From Lycocorax pyrrhopterus obiensis (lineage: Eukaryota; Chordata; Aves; Passeriformes; Paradisaeidae): a stretch of 64,000 nucleotides of DNA. Numbering within the stretch: position 1 is the first letter of the stretch; each line of letters begins with the position of its first letter. This document shows positions 1 to 9,707 of the stretch, one piece after another. The notes beneath the pieces were generated by a model. That model did not search any database. It was not told the origin of the DNA and saw only the letters and a list, made by a program, of their open reading frames with translations. The position numbers and the translations under genes were made by a program. The stretch lies in assembly GCA_014706295.1 (NCBI GenBank), contig JACSVZ010000004.1:93411333-93475332 (forward strand), in the 5' to 3' direction.

Positions 1-546
1 TGGTAAATTTGGCAGTTTGGGATGATTGCTCTCGCTTGGTCTTTTGAGAGCTTGAACATCCTGATGAGGGCAGGTACATTTTGATGATAAAATGCGTGCG
101 ATAACTTCACCTGGGCGAAAATGTCAGGGATGTTAGCAGTCTCTGCTGACATGGCTAGCGCATCTGCCCTCCTGCTCCCTTCCGCAATGGCACCTGGGAG
201 GTCAGTGTGTGACCTTACATGCATAATGTGGTAAGGTTGCTTTCTGTGGGAGATTAAATGAATTAATGTAGAAATCAATTGGTGCAAGATTGGATTGGAG
301 ACCTCCTTGAGAAAGGCGTGTTCAGCCCTCATAGCTATGCCAGCAACGTAAGCTGAATCTGTGACCAGATTAAAGGGTTCATTTTTGAATTTCTCAAAGG
401 CTCTGCCGACGGCTGCTAGCTCGGCAATCTGTGGTGACCCTTCCACCACTTGGACATCAGACTCCCACTTCTCAGTCCTGGGATCCCTCCAAGTCATTAC
501 CAACTTGTGGGATGACCCTGAGCCATCAGTAAAAACGGTTAGAGCT
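1..546 (-). pseudogene. pol: ERV pol: RNase H and start of integrase (partial)
   Basis: This is open in a single frame to the window edge. RNase H acidic residues are all visible: D in TDGSGS (525-527), E in AELAAV (about 430), D in TDSAYV (357-359) and D in ADALA (about 160-170), with a late HVRSHTD block. Integrase begins directly after, with an HX3H pair at 84-98. The expected CX2C partner shows only one cysteine (12-14), the first position reading Ile, so the zinc-binding domain appears damaged or divergent. It is joined to RT by a one-base frame change near 545 and truncated by the window. Confidence 0.9.
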
Positions 547-1860
547 TTGAGAGGTGGCTACTTTGGATTAATTTTGGGATCAAATTAAAGGCTGAATCAC
601 GATTAAAAAGTCTATGTTTTGGCACGTGGATGGAAATTTGGCCTGGGTAGCTATCCAGGGCGAACTGGAGGCTCTCATTGGTCTGGAGCAAATGCTCCAA
701 ATCTCCAGTGGTCAATGGCAAGTATATGCATGTGAATTCACACCCTGCAAGAGAGTGGAGGCGGGTTCTGGCTTTTTTTATTAGATGTGCCATCATTTCC
801 TGAAGAGTGGTTATTGTTTTTGTAGGCTGATTGTTTGTAATGACCCATTCAACTATCAATAAAGGGTCTCTGAGTTGAGGATCCCACTGAAAGATTAACC
901 CGTAGAAACGGGGGGCCTTACCCAAAATGGTAAACTGGAGGGGCAGTCTAGGTTTGACGCGATGAGCTTGGCGTGAAGACAGGGCCTCCTGGACTTTGGT
1001 GATGGAATCTCGTGCTTCTGGTGTGAGGGCGCGTGGAGAGTCCAGGTTCTCGCCGCCGCAGAGAAGACTGAAGAGGGGGGCGAGGTCTTCTGTTGTAATC
1101 CCTAGCAGGGGACGTATCCAATTGATGGATCCGCATAACTTGTGTAAGTCTCTTAGGGTCTTTGGGTCATCTTGGATGGCGAGTTGCTGGGGTGCGATGG
1201 TCCTCTCACGGATCTGGAATCCGAGGTAAGTCCATGGGCTGGTGTACTGCACTTTGTCTTCACGAATCTCGAATCCTGCTTCTTCTATGGCTTCAATAGT
1301 CCTTTAACAGTCCTGTCCAAATAAGTTTTATCTGCTGCACAGATCAGAATATCATCCATATAGTGATGGATGATAGCATCCGGGAACAAGCTCCGGATGG
1401 GGGACAGAACGTGGGCAATGTACCACTGGCATATGGTCGGGCTGTTCTTCATGCCCTGGGGAAGGACAAGCCAATGGTACCTTTTGAGCGGTGCCTTTCT
1501 GTTGAGGGAGGGGACAGAGAAGGCAAAAACAAGGGGCATCCTGAGGGTGGAGTGGGATGTTGAAGAAGCAGTTCTTTTATATCTATGATGGCAAGCATCC
1601 AGTCTCTGGGCAGCATCGATGGTGAGGGCAGGCCGGGCTGGAGAGGACCCATGTCTTCTATGACTTCGTTGATCTTACGGAGATCTTGAAGGAGTCTCCA
1701 CCTGTCCTTGCCAGGCTTTTCAGCACAAAGACAGGGGAGTTCCAAGGGCTGGTGGTCTCAATGATGTGACCTTTGGCAAGCTGTTCTTCCACGAGGGCTT
1801 CTAGAGCGGCACAACTTTGCCTTGGAAAGGGGCCACTGCTCAATCCACACTGGGTCCTTT
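540..1860 (-). pseudogene. pol: ERV pol: reverse transcriptase, multiply frameshifted
   Basis: Reverse transcriptase copies viral RNA into DNA. Collinear RT blocks are recognisable in successive frames. An N-terminal WIEQWPL block lies at about 1850. LVEEQLAKGHI and SPWNSPVFV follow at about 1720-1800, then LLQDLRKIN and a DIK block at about 1590-1690. A palm with LPQGMKNSP and the catalytic YMDD is at 1351-1362. A thumb with YLGFQI and TTEDLAPLF lies below about 1250. The frame changes near 1830, 1725, 1577, 1288 and 545, so no full-length product is possible. The residues themselves are well kept and few stops occur within blocks, which suggests moderate age or, for some sites, sequence error. 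The connection domain extends to about 545. Confidence 0.92.
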
Positions 1861-2876
1861 TGTTTCCAGGTGAGCTGAGGGATGGAAGGTGGTGTGCGCC
1901 TCTTAGTGGCCCCAGTTAGAAATCCTGACTGGGGATGTGTAGGGAAGCCCCCCATTGGGTTAAGAGGTCCCTGCCCCATAAGGTGATGGGGGGCCTTTAC
2001 CACGAATGGCCGGATGGTCGCTATCTTGCCTTCAGGGCCTTCGACGATGACATTCCGCTTGCTTGGCATAGACACTGTGGATTCACCAATCCCAGAAATC
2101 ACGCCTGCCACTGGCTGCAGTTCCCAGTTCGCTGGCATTTGGAGCGGGCGATGATGCGTCACGTCTGCGCCAGTGTCCAGCATCCCTGGACGGTAGATCT
2201 GCTCCCCCTTGCAGAGTAGGCCGCACTCAATAGTAGGCTTATTTGAGCCTACAACCTGTGCCCACATTATGGTTGGATTGAGTGGGGCCCGTTCTGGGCA
2301 GTCCTGTGGAAGCAAAAAGGCTTGTGCAATTGGTGTCCCCTGTGAAAGGTAAAAGGGTGTGTCTGTGCAGCAAAGCTGGACAAAGATCTCTTGTCCAGGA
2401 TGTACTGTTTGTATAACTGGTAGTACAAAAATTTGTTCTGGACCATGAAAAGTGTCACTTAAGATGAGACTGTTCCATGGACCGTCTTGCAGTCCGTACT
2501 TCCCTGTGGGGATATGGTAAAAACGCTCATCTGTAAAGTTAATGGACGGCACGGTTACCAGCTGGCGCTGGGTCCCCATCAGTATCGCTCCGCGTGATGG
2601 GTCTCTTTTGTGTGCGCTGGGATCTCCGGGGAGGATGGTGCCTTCCGAAATCCACCTGTTTGCTTCTGGCGCATGGCGCTGGACTTCGCATACTGGTCGA
2701 AGTGGTACGGCTTTTGATTTGGTGTCAAAGCGTGGGGCCGTTCCACACTCCGATGGAAGTTTCCCTGGTGCTGTGGGTACCGCTGCTGTCTCTGGGGCCT
2801 CTGGTAGCTGATCCGACAATCCTGGGGGGGTGACTTTTCTGGGCAGTCCTTTATAAAGTGTCCAAATTCCCCGCAA
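1758..2876 (-). pseudogene. pro: ERV pro: dUTPase-like segment plus aspartic protease
   Basis: One open frame lies -1 relative to gag. The first part overlaps gag. At about 2307-2579 a dUTPase-like stretch ends in a GTPIAQAFLLP block, resembling the trimeric dUTPase G-x-x-IAQ-x-x-LLP motif of betaretroviral pro. I do not see clear intact dUTPase catalytic motifs, so it may be vestigial. The protease follows at about 1945-2240, with catalytic DTG at 2169-2177 in a DTGADVT context. The flap and C-terminal MG-x-G-PLNPMGG block come after it. The frame then runs without a stop into the first reverse transcriptase residues (DPVWIEQWPL near 1827-1859) before leaving the RT frame. The methionine at 2876 is not a real start; translation would enter by frameshift near 2762. 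Confidence 0.85.
2759..2765 (-). promoter_or_regulatory. Likely gag-pro ribosomal slip heptamer GGGAAAC
   Basis: The minus strand reads G GGA AAC with the codon boundaries of the gag frame. A -1 slip here moves exactly into the open pro frame, which overlaps gag from before this point to the gag stop at 2579. The same heptamer is used at gag-pro of simian type D betaretroviruses (established knowledge). The downstream structure was not folded. Confidence 0.6.
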
Positions 2877-4431
2877 TTGAAACAGCGGGCATTATCTTTC
2901 GAAGTCACCACTGCAAATGCACCAGATACCCCTTCTGCAATGCCCTTTGCAACTGCTTGGGCAACTGTGTTTTCAGTGGACGTATGGCGTATGCAGCCTT
3001 CCACCATTTGCTCTATGGTGGGTTCTGTGTCCAGGGGTAGAGCCCTTAGGATAGACTTACATTGTTCGTTAGCATTTGTCATAGCAAGTTTACTCAATAG
3101 TTCCTTTCGTCCCTCTCGACTTTCTATTTGTTTTTCCAGGGCTACCTTTAACCTGTCCACGAATTTAATAAAACTCTCGTCCGCCCCCTGTTTGATGTTA
3201 GAAAAATGTTGTGTGGGCATCGAGTCATCAGGGGTAAGAAGCAGTGATGTTTTTGCTGCAATGGATATATCCTGCAGTGCAGCTTCAGGTATAGTGTTTG
3301 TTTGGTCTGAGGGTTTTTGAAATTCACCTTCTCCGGCTAATTGTTCAACGGTCAATTTTGGCAGACTCGCGTCTTTAGAATAGGAGTCAGATAATGCTTT
3401 TAATTGTCTTTTCCAATGCCTCTCCCAGAGCATATATTCTGCTGGGCTAAGAAGGCAGTTAACAATATTTTAAATGTCATGCGGAATGAGTGTGTAGGCA
3501 GAGAAGGTGGCTTCTAATAAACTTTCTAAAAAAATGGGATCCCCGCCCGTGTTCTTTAGCGACCTTGCAAAGCTCTCTGATTTCCTATAGGGGATTGGCT
3601 CCCATACTCTTACATTTATGGGGTCCCCCCCACCTCCCTTTGAAAAAACTACTGGGAAGGCTGAGATCTTTTGGGCTAGTTCCAGTCTCCTTCCCGGGTA
3701 GCTTCTCTGTGTTCTGTGTCCAGCGATCCTCAGGCTCTGATTCAGAGTCTGTGGTGCTGCTGTCATCCTGTGAAAGGGAGGAGAAGTGCTCCCTGGGGCG
3801 GGCTGGGGCAGCCTGGAGCTGAGCGGGCAGGGGGAAGAGCGTGGCAGGATGCCGGCACAGCTCAAGTCAGGCTGGGGGAGGGAGTTGCGGGGAGCCGGGA
3901 GTGCCGTGCCGGGGCGGGGGGTGGCATCCCGGCCGTGGGAAGGCGGCGGGGACGCAGCAGCCGTACGGCACGTACAGATCTCAGGAGAAGCAGGGTTAGG
4001 ATGCTGCCACTGCTGCTAGGCTGTTTCCAGTCCGCGGCAGCGGCTGGGAAGGGTTGAGGGGAAGGGGTTAGAGGAGTAGGGTTTAAAGCAGAAACCTCGG
4101 AAGCAGAGTTTCCTGGAGGGGCTGAAAAGGCAGGGGGACCCGGGCTCCCGTCCCCTGAGGGGGAAGGGTGGGGGGTGTCAAGGTTTGAGGCTGCAAAACC
4201 GGTAGAACAGGTTTGTATAAAGAAGACCGGACTTCATTAGCAATTGAAAGAGAGCAAGGATGGGTGATAGCAAGGGGATTGCTTGAGGGCACAGAGACTA
4301 GGGAATCGCTTTTCAAGCAGCCAGGCGTTTGTCTTCCCGGTGCTGGGGTGTGGGTGGGGGGGGGTGTATGAACACGGCAGGGGGATTGGAAGGCACAAAA
4401 GGCAGTAGGGGGGAAGCAGCAAGAGGATGGG

Positions 4432-4465
4432 GGTGCGGGGCATGCAGGGGTGCGGGGCATGCAGG
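4432..4465 (-). repeat. 17-bp tandem duplication in gag linker
   Basis: GGTGCGGGGCATGCAGG occurs twice in direct succession (4432-4448 and 4449-4465). The insertion length is not a multiple of three, and the open frame beyond it is displaced exactly as a 17-base insertion predicts. Confidence 0.85.
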
Positions 4466-5251
4466 GGTGCGCCTGCAGCCAGGGGAACAGCTGCAGACGG
4501 CGGCTGGGAGGGGTGGTACTCCAGGGGTTCGGGGTAGCTTGGAACGGGGGGAAGGGAGGGTAGCAGAGAAGGCTGCATCGCCTGTGTCTTCTTTCGGGGA
4601 GAGAGATGGATACATAGCAGGGAAGAGGGGTTGGGTTTTGGGGGCGGGGGGAGGTTCCAAGGCAACTTGGCCAGAGTCGCCCCGGCAGGCAGAGAGAGAG
4701 GATCGGAAAGCATTAGGGTCTCCATGGCAACCCTGCCCCGTACGGGAACATCTGTCTTCCGATTCTCTCTCAGGTTTGGGGGAACAGCGAGTGGACAGCG
4801 GAGCAGGGGAGGGTTTAGACTTGGGATTTCCCAAAATACCCGAAATACTGCAGGCTTTTTCTACTAATTTAACAATTATATGAAACAAGGGGATAAACTG
4901 AGAAACGGAAAAATCACCAGAAGCTTGAAGAGAATAGATTTTTTTCCCAACACGATCCCAAAAGGAGTTAGAAAGAATAGAGTCCCCGTTAACATCAGAG
5001 AAATTCTTAGAAATCCAAATAATAAAGAACTTGCGTTTCCTCTTAGAAATATTCCCCTTAGAAAGCTTAAAATTACTAGCAAGAAGGATTTTTAGAACTT
5101 GGGAATAAAGGTCTCTCTCAGATTGGGTGAGGCTAGGTTTTCCCAGCCTCTGTCCCATCCTGGTGGTCCCACTCCCTTACCCAGCAGAAAAAAGAGAAAA
5201 AAAAGCAAAAAGGACCCAAAATATAAAGCGCGCAGAAGAACCCCAATTTTA

Positions 5252-5257
5252 ACTTAC
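5252..5257 (-). promoter_or_regulatory. Candidate 5' splice donor in ERV leader
   Basis: The minus strand reads ATT|GTAAGT about 95 bases before the gag start codon. GTAAGT matches the donor consensus, and the position between LTR and gag is where retroviral env transcripts are usually spliced. The acceptor would lie outside the window. Confidence 0.45.
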
Positions 5258-5680
5258 AATTCTTTCTCCAGGTGTGGGGACAGCTGTAGGGTCAAAATAA
5301 AACCTGCTGGTGAGGTGGTCAGCCTGAAGTCGATCCTCAGAAGTGTTTCTTCTTCAAGATGGTAGACGAGGGTCTCGACCTGTCTCTTTGGATAGCCCCT
5401 ACTAAAACATAGGGGTGTCTCCACAGAAAAGTGCCAATCTGAAGGCGGCTTCAGTCCTGCAACAGCTGTGCAGGAGTCGCTCTCTTCAAGGACTTCTAGG
5501 GTCAGTCCAAGCAGTTCAAAGCGCCACTATGTCTTTAGAGGGGTCTGATGCTGGTCAAGCACCACTATGCCACGGCCTTCCTAGAGAGAGTGTCCTGCAG
5601 AGAACAACTCTTCCAGGGGCGAGGGCAAGCCCCCCTGGTCAGTGGGTGATCTCAGCAAGTGTAGCGATTTCTCAGCTACA

Positions 5681-5709
5681 GTGATTCCAGCTCTTGTGAT
5701 TCAGCTCTT
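5681..5709 (-). repeat. Tandem duplication of 14-15 bases in U5
   Basis: On the plus strand GTGATTCCAGCTCTT is followed directly by GTGATTCAGCTCTT, which differs by one base deletion. It lies in the inferred U5. Confidence 0.8.
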
Positions 5710-5779
5710 CGTGAAATCACCCGAGGCAAACTCAGGGACAGAGAGACAGGAGGCCTGTATGGCAATTCCACAGAGGCAG

Positions 5780-5787
5780 CTTTAATT
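5780..5787 (-). terminator. LTR polyadenylation-type signal
   Basis: The minus strand reads AATTAAAG, a one-base variant of the canonical hexamer, placed between the TATA-like box and the inner LTR end as expected for R. Confidence 0.45.
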
Positions 5788-5850
5788 GTCCAGCAGTCCC
5801 TGCAAAGGGGAGCCAGGGACTGACCTCCCTAGGTTCAGGGTGGACTCAGG

Positions 5851-5864
5851 CCCCTTTTTATGGG
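5851..5864 (-). promoter_or_regulatory. TATA-like box of the ERV LTR
   Basis: The minus strand reads CCCATAAAAAGGGG, about 65-70 bases upstream of the LTR polyadenylation signal. This spacing is expected if transcription starts near 5825-5830 and R spans roughly 5830-5762. Confidence 0.55.
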
Positions 5865-5999
5865 GAAGGCAGGGGGTGGGGTAGAAACCAATTGGCCAAC
5901 TGGATACAAGGTATTACCATAGGGGAACAAAGCATACTGGGGTTGGTCGCTGTAACCTAGAAGTGAGTTGGTGGAGAGAGTGTCCTTTATGCCCTCACA

Positions 6000-8612
6000 C
6001 CTCTCTCCTCCAAGGGAGCACAGACGGCTCCTGTGCTAAGAGCTCACAGCCCTCCACATCCCCAGTGAAATTAAATTGAAACATCTACATATGAGGAATC
6101 CAGGTTCAATACCTCAATAGTGGCAAAATCTTGTGTTGATTTTTTCCAGCTTCAGCTGAAGTTAATCAGAAAGCACTCAGACTTGCATCCCAAGTCTCGT
6201 GTCCTGCAGAAATGAGCTGGAATGCCAGAAAAGCCAGGAAGACAGGAAAATACAGTGTCTTTTCAGTCATACTAACAAGGCCAGCCCTACACTGGTTTAA
6301 ACCCAAAGAAAATCAGCTTGTATGATGGTTGCAGTTGTCTGTGCTAGAAAGGAACACAACGATCCATGAGGTCAGTCTCAGTATCATCTTATCTGTGCAA
6401 GCTTAAATTTACTTAATTTGAGTCTGTGACTAATATAAACATGTTGCTATAGCTTTTCAGGTTGAAGGGAAACAGGTTTGATTCTGCTAAATTAAAAGTA
6501 ACCAGCAGATTTACATAGACTTGTACAGGAATAAGGTAGCCCTAAGTTACTAAATCGAACAGGCATTACAATACTTGCAAAAGAGAAGAAAAAAAGTTAT
6601 TTTTTCAAGGAAACAGCTAAAATAGCTATAAAAATAGACAAAAATTTACCAGCAGGCTTTGTTAAATAGAAAGCATTTCTTTGTTTAAGTATGGATGCAT
6701 CAATTTCCAGCAACTTTTCCAAAAGCGTTTAAGTGACTTGGGAACTTAAGATCATGACATGTTTTGGAAAACTTCTTATTCTAAATCAGATTGCATAAAA
6801 ATCTGTGAAAGTTTCAAGGGATGGACAGAAAGATGTCCAAACTGGTTTCTTTTTTGCATTCCTTGCTTGTAGCTTCTCCCTCTGTTAGCTGCCTTTTTTA
6901 ATCTCACTTTTTTGGGAAATAAAAAAAAATTAAAAAAGAAAGGAAAAAAAGCAATACTCAGACATGCAGCCTGGATCAAAGCTCTGGTGGGTAGCCGGGA
7001 AATACTTTAGAGATCAGGTGAAATGAATTCAAGATGAGTGAAAATGGTCTTTGGTTCTGCTCTGCTACCTTTTACTGAAGATTCACTGCAGAGACGTGAA
7101 TCATCTCCATCCACACTGTGCTTTGCTTCTTGCAGGCATTTTTCACAGATCCCTCCTGCTTCTTTTGTCTCCCAGTGTCAGACACGGTGATTTACCATTG
7201 GTCACTGTGGCATTAAGGGCTTACTACCAGTTAGAACAAATGTGAAGGAAAAGGAACCTGCTGCAAAATAAATAAATAACATAATGGCAGACACCTTGTA
7301 ATAAGGAATAACAATTAGGTAATAAAGACATGGAAAAATGGGAAAGCACAGCTTCTGTTCACTTGGCTTACAGCAAAAACCAATATTTTTTACTTTAGAT
7401 CAACTGAAATCTCTGCTTAAAGTAAACCGAGAATACAATTAGATTCAGGCAACTGGGCTCTTTGTCTTTTTAGAAAGAAATCTCCTTCCCATGCAGAATG
7501 AACAATAGAAACATAGAAATAGGGTAAAAAAAATACTTTTAATGAACACATTAATAATCAAACAGATGTAATTGTACAAGACACTAATGGAAACCATTGT
7601 TCACAGAAGAAGACAAATATCAACATAATAAAATCCTGGTTTTATAAGGTATATGAAACTTCAGCTCTCTTCTCCAAGTTATCCCCTCAAAAAATAAATA
7701 AAGATCATGTATTGAATATAATAACTGTGATTCTATTTAGAAAATCTAAATCACTGGTTTTTTAGAGAATTCAAAAAACCTAGGAGTGGTACCTGCAGGC
7801 TTAAATTTTATGTCTTCCTTCAGGGACTGTAAATAGTTTTTGTGTTTATGATAAAGAGATAGCAGGAAAAAAAATGAGGAATATATAAGAGAAATATGCA
7901 TATTTTACCTGAAAAGGAGTTTTGTCTTCTTCATTTACATATAATAGCCCAGAGATCCCATATATGTTATTAAATTTTAATGCTAATGGTATGCTAAGAA
8001 AAGCATGTACCGCTGTTACTACATACACTACAGTACAGAAGAGAACCAAATCACATTTTAAGATCTCCCATTTTTTCCCCAACACTTTTTACTTATGTTT
8101 AAACTCTTAGATGTGTCTCTAAGGTCTTTTAAACTCTCAAAAAAGACTTCAGCCAAACCCAGACTACACAAGGGCCTGAGCATTGAGTAAAATAAATTAA
8201 AAAAAAAAAATTAAAAACCAAACTGAAGCAAATATAGAAAATTATTTGTGAGACTTTTTAAAATTCTGTTGGACAATAAAACTAAAACTACAGATGATAC
8301 CAGGTTCCATTCCAACAAATATCATATTAATGGACTTTGCAATAGTGTTTAAAACATTTTCTGATTTTTCAAAGAAGCGTGTAAGTACCAAGGGCCAGTG
8401 CTCATTTGTCATTAGTAAGAGGGCTGTTATTTTCAGGGCAACTCATTGTGCCTGGGATGGTTTTGGAGTGTATTTCCCAAAAGATATTCCCCAAACTGTT
8501 ATTCCAAGTGAAGAAATGTTGGGTGTATGAAAGCAGCATTGTTTTCTCAGAGCTTTTATCACTCATGGTTTGGACTCAAGGATTTAGTTTATTCGCTCCC
8601 TAAATTAGGGCA
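6000..8612. other. Intergenic DNA, no feature seen
   Basis: AT-rich unique-looking sequence flanking the ERV. Open frames are short, lack family resemblance and include A-rich low-complexity runs (6905-6950, 8193-8215). A second possible outer LTR boundary lies near 6058. Confidence 0.6.
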
Positions 8613-9707
8613 TGTCATGGGTTGACACTGGCCCACTGCCAGGCATCCATGAAAGCTGCTCATTCACTCCCCTCTGCAGCTGGACAGAGAAGAGAAAATT
8701 TAATGAAGGGTTCATAAGCTGAGATAAGGACCAAGGGCGATCACTCACCAAATACCATCATGGGCAAAACAGGCTCAATTTAGAGATAGAAAGTGAATTT
8801 ATTACGAACAAAATCAGAGCAGGATACTGAGAAGTAAAATAAGACCTTAAAAACACCTTCCCCCCACACCTCCCTCCTTCCAGCTCTACCTCCTACCCCA
8901 GCGGTGCAAGGAGACAGGGAATGGGAATATAGTCTGTTCATCACCTGTGGCTTCTCCCAATGCTCAGGGAGAGGAGTCCTTCTCCTGCTGCACTGTGGGG
9001 TCCCTCCCACGGGAGAAAGTTCTCCATGAACTTCTCCAGTGTGAGTCCATCTCATGAGCAGCAACTCCCTGCGACTGCTGCAAAGTGAGTCCCTCCCGTG
9101 GGCAACAGCACCCCCCAAACTGCTGCAGCATGGGTCACTCTTTCATGGGGTGCAGTCCTCCAAGAACGGGCTGCTCCAGCCTGGGAACAGGGCCCCACTC
9201 TCTACGGGTCTCCCACAGGGTCACAGCCTCCTCCCAGGTATCCACCTGCTCCAGTGTGAGCACCTCCCCCATGGGCTGCAGGTGGATCTCTGCATCCCCC
9301 GTGGATGCCCATGGGCTGCAGGGGCACAGCTGCCTCACCATGGGCTGCACCACGGGCTGGCTGCAGGACAATCTTGGCCCTGAAACCTGGAGCACCTCCT
9401 CTCCCTGCTTCTGCACTGACCTTGGTGTCTGCAGAGCTGTTCTTCTCACATGTTCTCACTCCGCTCTTCTCTGGCTGCAAATATGACTGTGCAACAACCT
9501 TTGTTTTGATTTCTTCTTAACTATGTTATCACAGAGGCATTACCACCATTTCTGAGTGACCCAGCCTTGGCCAGCAGCAGGCCTATCTTTGGAGCTGCCA
9601 GGGATTGGCTCTGCCAGACATCGTGGAAGCTTCCAGCAGTTTCTCTCAGAAGCCACCTCTGTGGCTGCCCCCACACTACTAAAAACAGGCCACGCAAACC
9701 CAATACA
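8613..9707 (-). mobile_element. Isolated ERVL-type LTR (passerine-like family)
   Basis: On the minus strand the element starts TGTATTGGGTTTG (9707) and ends GTCAACCCATGACA (8613), with TG...CA ends. It is GC-rich with many imperfect repeats of CTGCAGC, GGAGCAG and CCCGTGGGAGGGAC type units (about 8980-9340), and has an AATAAA on the minus strand at 8798-8803 with about 185 bases of U5 after it. I recognise this as a common bird solo-LTR family from general knowledge, not from a search. No internal retroviral genes flank it, so it is a solo LTR. Flanking bases do not give a clean target duplication. Open frames over this region (for example on the plus strand at 9085-9486) are by-products of the repeats. 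Confidence 0.8.

Larger units (their letters stand above)
2579..5158 (-). pseudogene. gag: ERV gag (matrix, linker, capsid, nucleocapsid), broken
   Basis: Gag is the retroviral structural polyprotein. The start at 5158 is chosen because the product opens MGQ, a typical N-myristoylation start, followed by a basic matrix-like domain over about 5158-4880. A proline-rich linker spans roughly 4840-3870. Capsid sequence resumes at about 3680 (PINVRVWEPIPY-like block). The major homology region is at 3137-3193, with the conserved Q, E, F and R of the motif. A single CX2CX4HX4C zinc knuckle lies at 2843-2884. Breaks: a TGA at 4313-4315, frame changes in the linker (one explained by a 17-bp tandem duplication), and an in-frame TAA at 3470-3472 in capsid. 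Matrix, capsid and nucleocapsid segments otherwise share one frame. No second knuckle is seen before the terminal stop. Confidence 0.92.
1..5999 (-). mobile_element. Class II (beta-like) endogenous retrovirus, 5' part, degraded
   Basis: A provirus read leftwards from its 5' LTR near 5999 and cut by the left window edge inside integrase. The order LTR, leader, gag, pro, RT, RNase H, integrase is complete and collinear. Beta-like assignment rests on a separate pro frame lying -1 to gag, a dUTPase-like segment ahead of the protease, and a GGGAAAC slip heptamer in the gag frame. Many frame changes and a nonsense codon show it cannot encode full-length proteins. env and the 3' LTR lie outside the window, so provirus length and target duplication cannot be judged. 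A chimeric or alpharetrovirus-related lineage is a possible alternative, because only one zinc knuckle is visible. Confidence 0.93.
5660..5999 (-). repeat. 5' LTR of the class II ERV
   Basis: On the minus strand the segment begins TGTGAGGG (5999) and ends CGCTACA (5660), giving TG...CA ends with a short imperfect inverted repeat. Internal order fits an LTR: a CCAAT box within TTGGCCAATTGG near 5889-5900, a TATA-like CATAAAAAGG at about 5852-5863, then a polyadenylation-type AATTAAAG at 5780-5787, leaving a U5 of roughly 100 bases. The length of about 340 bases is small but normal for avian class II elements. The outer boundary is uncertain: another TGTGGAGG start lies near 6058. No convincing TGG-type primer binding site follows the inner end. 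Confidence 0.65.

Noticed and set aside
4329..4883. 184-codon plus-strand open frame, rich in Gly and Arg
   Set aside because: It is the antisense of the GC-rich, proline-coding gag linker; no independent domain.
9085..9486. 133-codon Ser/Cys-rich open frame and its antisense partners
   Set aside because: These are by-products of the repeated units in the ERVL-type LTR, with several overlapping frames open at once.
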